In this document: piece after piece, positions 6,964-7,607 of the stretch
How positions within the stretch are numbered: position 1 is the first letter of the stretch
Layout: every line of letters starts with the position of its first letter
DNA from: Bryobacterales bacterium
Lineage (GTDB): Bacteria > Acidobacteriota > Terriglobia > Bryobacterales > Bryobacteraceae
Assembly (NCBI GenBank): GCA_003517725.1
Contig: DOZZ01000202.1
Span: 1-7,607 of the forward strand
Length of the DNA stretch: 7,607 bases
Reading direction: 5' to 3'
Program-made: the position numbers and the translations under genes
The notes under the pieces: generated by a model
The model's database searches: none
What the model was told of the DNA's origin: nothing
What the model saw: only the letters and a program-made list of their open reading frames with translations

Positions 6964-6989
6964 GCCCGTTGTTGCCGGGAAATGCAAAA

Positions 6990-7607
6990 TCAGCACTCCA
7001 CCGAGCGGGCCAGCTTCACCGCGGCATTCGTCATCAACTCGCGCAGCACGGCGTCCGTAACAGTCGCATCGGTCGAGATCACGGCGATGGCTTCCCGCGG
7101 CCCGGGCCCCGAAGCCGTCTCACACCGCCCCAGCGAGAAGTTGGCGATGTTGATCTGATTGCGGCCCAGCACCGCGCCGACGTGCCCGATCACACCCGGG
7201 ACATCCTGATTTTTCATCACCACCAAATGTCCTTCGAGCGGCGCTTCGCAGTAGATGCCGTCTATCTGTAACAGCCTCGGGCGGCCCAGCAGCACCGCGC
7301 CTTCCACCGTGGTGCGGCCCGCGTCGGTGACCAATTCGAGCTGAATCGTGTCGGAGTGCCCGGCACGCGGTTCGCGCGATTCCGTGACGCTCCAGCCGCG
7401 CTCGCCCGCGATCTGCATGGCGTTCACCAGGTTGGCTCGCTGCGCCGCGCTGCGGTTCAACACGCCGGCCATGCCCGCATTGCGCAACAGGCTGGTGTTG
7501 CTGTCGGAAAAGCGTCCATTATAAGTAAGTCGCACCGCGCTGGGATTGCCGGATGCCAGATGCGCCGCAAAATTGCCGAGCGCTTCGGACAATTCGATAT
7601 AGGGCCC
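6990..7607 (-). CDS. serA: D-3-phosphoglycerate dehydrogenase, C-terminal ASB and ACT domains (5' partial)
   Basis: The frame is open to the window edge (GPYIELSEALGNFAAHLASG), so the catalytic and NAD-binding domains lie beyond it; the TTG at 7592 is an internal Leu codon. The visible 205 residues match the C-terminus of long-form SerA, which oxidises 3-phosphoglycerate in the first step of serine synthesis in the cytoplasm. Residues about 10-120 correspond to the ASB (allosteric substrate-binding) domain, including RNAGMAGVLN and NLVNAMQIAGERGW. Residues about 124-203 form the ACT domain, with GHLVVMKNQDVPGVIGHVG and INIANFSLGR, the region that binds serine for feedback inhibition in the family. 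A Gly/Pro-containing insert (ETASGPGPRE) lies before the third ACT strand, and the protein ends in Glu-Cys. Whether it is serine-inhibited cannot be told from sequence alone. Confidence 0.9.
   Translation of the reverse strand, partial: GPYIELSEALGNFAAHLASGNPSAVRLTYNGRFSDSNTSLLRNAGMAGVLNRSAAQRANLVNAMQIAGERGWSVTESREPRAGHSDTIQLELVTDAGRTTVEGAVLLGRPRLLQIDGIYCEAPLEGHLVVMKNQDVPGVIGHVGAVLGRNQINIANFSLGRCETASGPGPREAIAVISTDATVTDAVLRELMTNAAVKLARSVEC

Noticed and set aside
6527..6964. A 145-residue plus-strand frame opposite the small membrane protein
   Set aside because: It is Gln/Arg/Pro-rich and featureless, whereas the minus strand gives a clean four-helix membrane protein.
6965..6979. Inverted repeat CCCG...CGGG between serA and the membrane-protein gene as a serA terminator
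   Set aside because: The stem is only four base pairs with a seven-base loop and there is no T-run, which is too weak to call.
5272..7607. A functional link between serA and the selenoprotein (serine is the precursor of selenocysteine on tRNA-Sec)
   Set aside because: serA is a housekeeping gene on the opposite strand with another gene in between; adjacency alone does not support a link.

Overview
The window is GC-rich, almost fully coding and bacterial. It most resembles an acidobacterium of the Solibacter/Bryobacter kind. The evidence is a very large Oar-like TonB-dependent receptor with an N-terminal carboxypeptidase-regulatory-like domain, followed directly by a secreted protein of the 'VWFA-related Acidobacterial domain' type. 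That pairing is expanded in Acidobacteria. The taxonomic call is inferred from protein family content only.

Layout on the + strand: (1) nt 1-3129, the 5'-truncated outer-membrane receptor; (2) nt 3129-5222, the VWA protein, whose ATG shares one base with the receptor stop codon (TGATG), so the two form a translationally coupled unit; (3) nt 5272-6426, a membrane-anchored DUF3179-family protein whose frame is interrupted once, by a TGA at 5728-5730. Layout on the - strand: (4) nt 6470-6925, a small four-helix membrane protein of unknown function; (5) nt 6990-7607, the C-terminal part (ASB and ACT domains) of D-3-phosphoglycerate dehydrogenase (SerA), truncated by the window edge. Genes 3 and 4 converge on a short hairpin that could end transcription from both sides.

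The main discovery candidate is gene 3. The in-frame TGA sits exactly where DUF3179 proteins normally carry the first Cys of a Y-C-x-L-C motif, giving Y-(TGA)-T-L-C-H. Immediately after it lies a perfect 7-bp hairpin (CCACACC/GGTGTGG) with a GGTCT loop. This is the position and apical-loop sequence expected of a bacterial SECIS element; as I recall it, the E. coli fdhF SECIS loop also contains GGUCU. The frame stays intact and family-like for 231 codons after the TGA. I therefore annotate the two apparent half-ORFs as one 384-residue selenoprotein (Sec153, UxxC motif), probably facing the periplasm. A TGC-to-TGA nonsense mutation or sequencing error is the main alternative.

Two start regions (genes 3 and 4) have a TANNNT hexamer just upstream and no convincing Shine-Dalgarno, which suggests leaderless or near-leaderless transcripts. 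No RNA genes, mobile elements or CRISPR arrays were seen, and no stretch over 300 bases lacks a gene.
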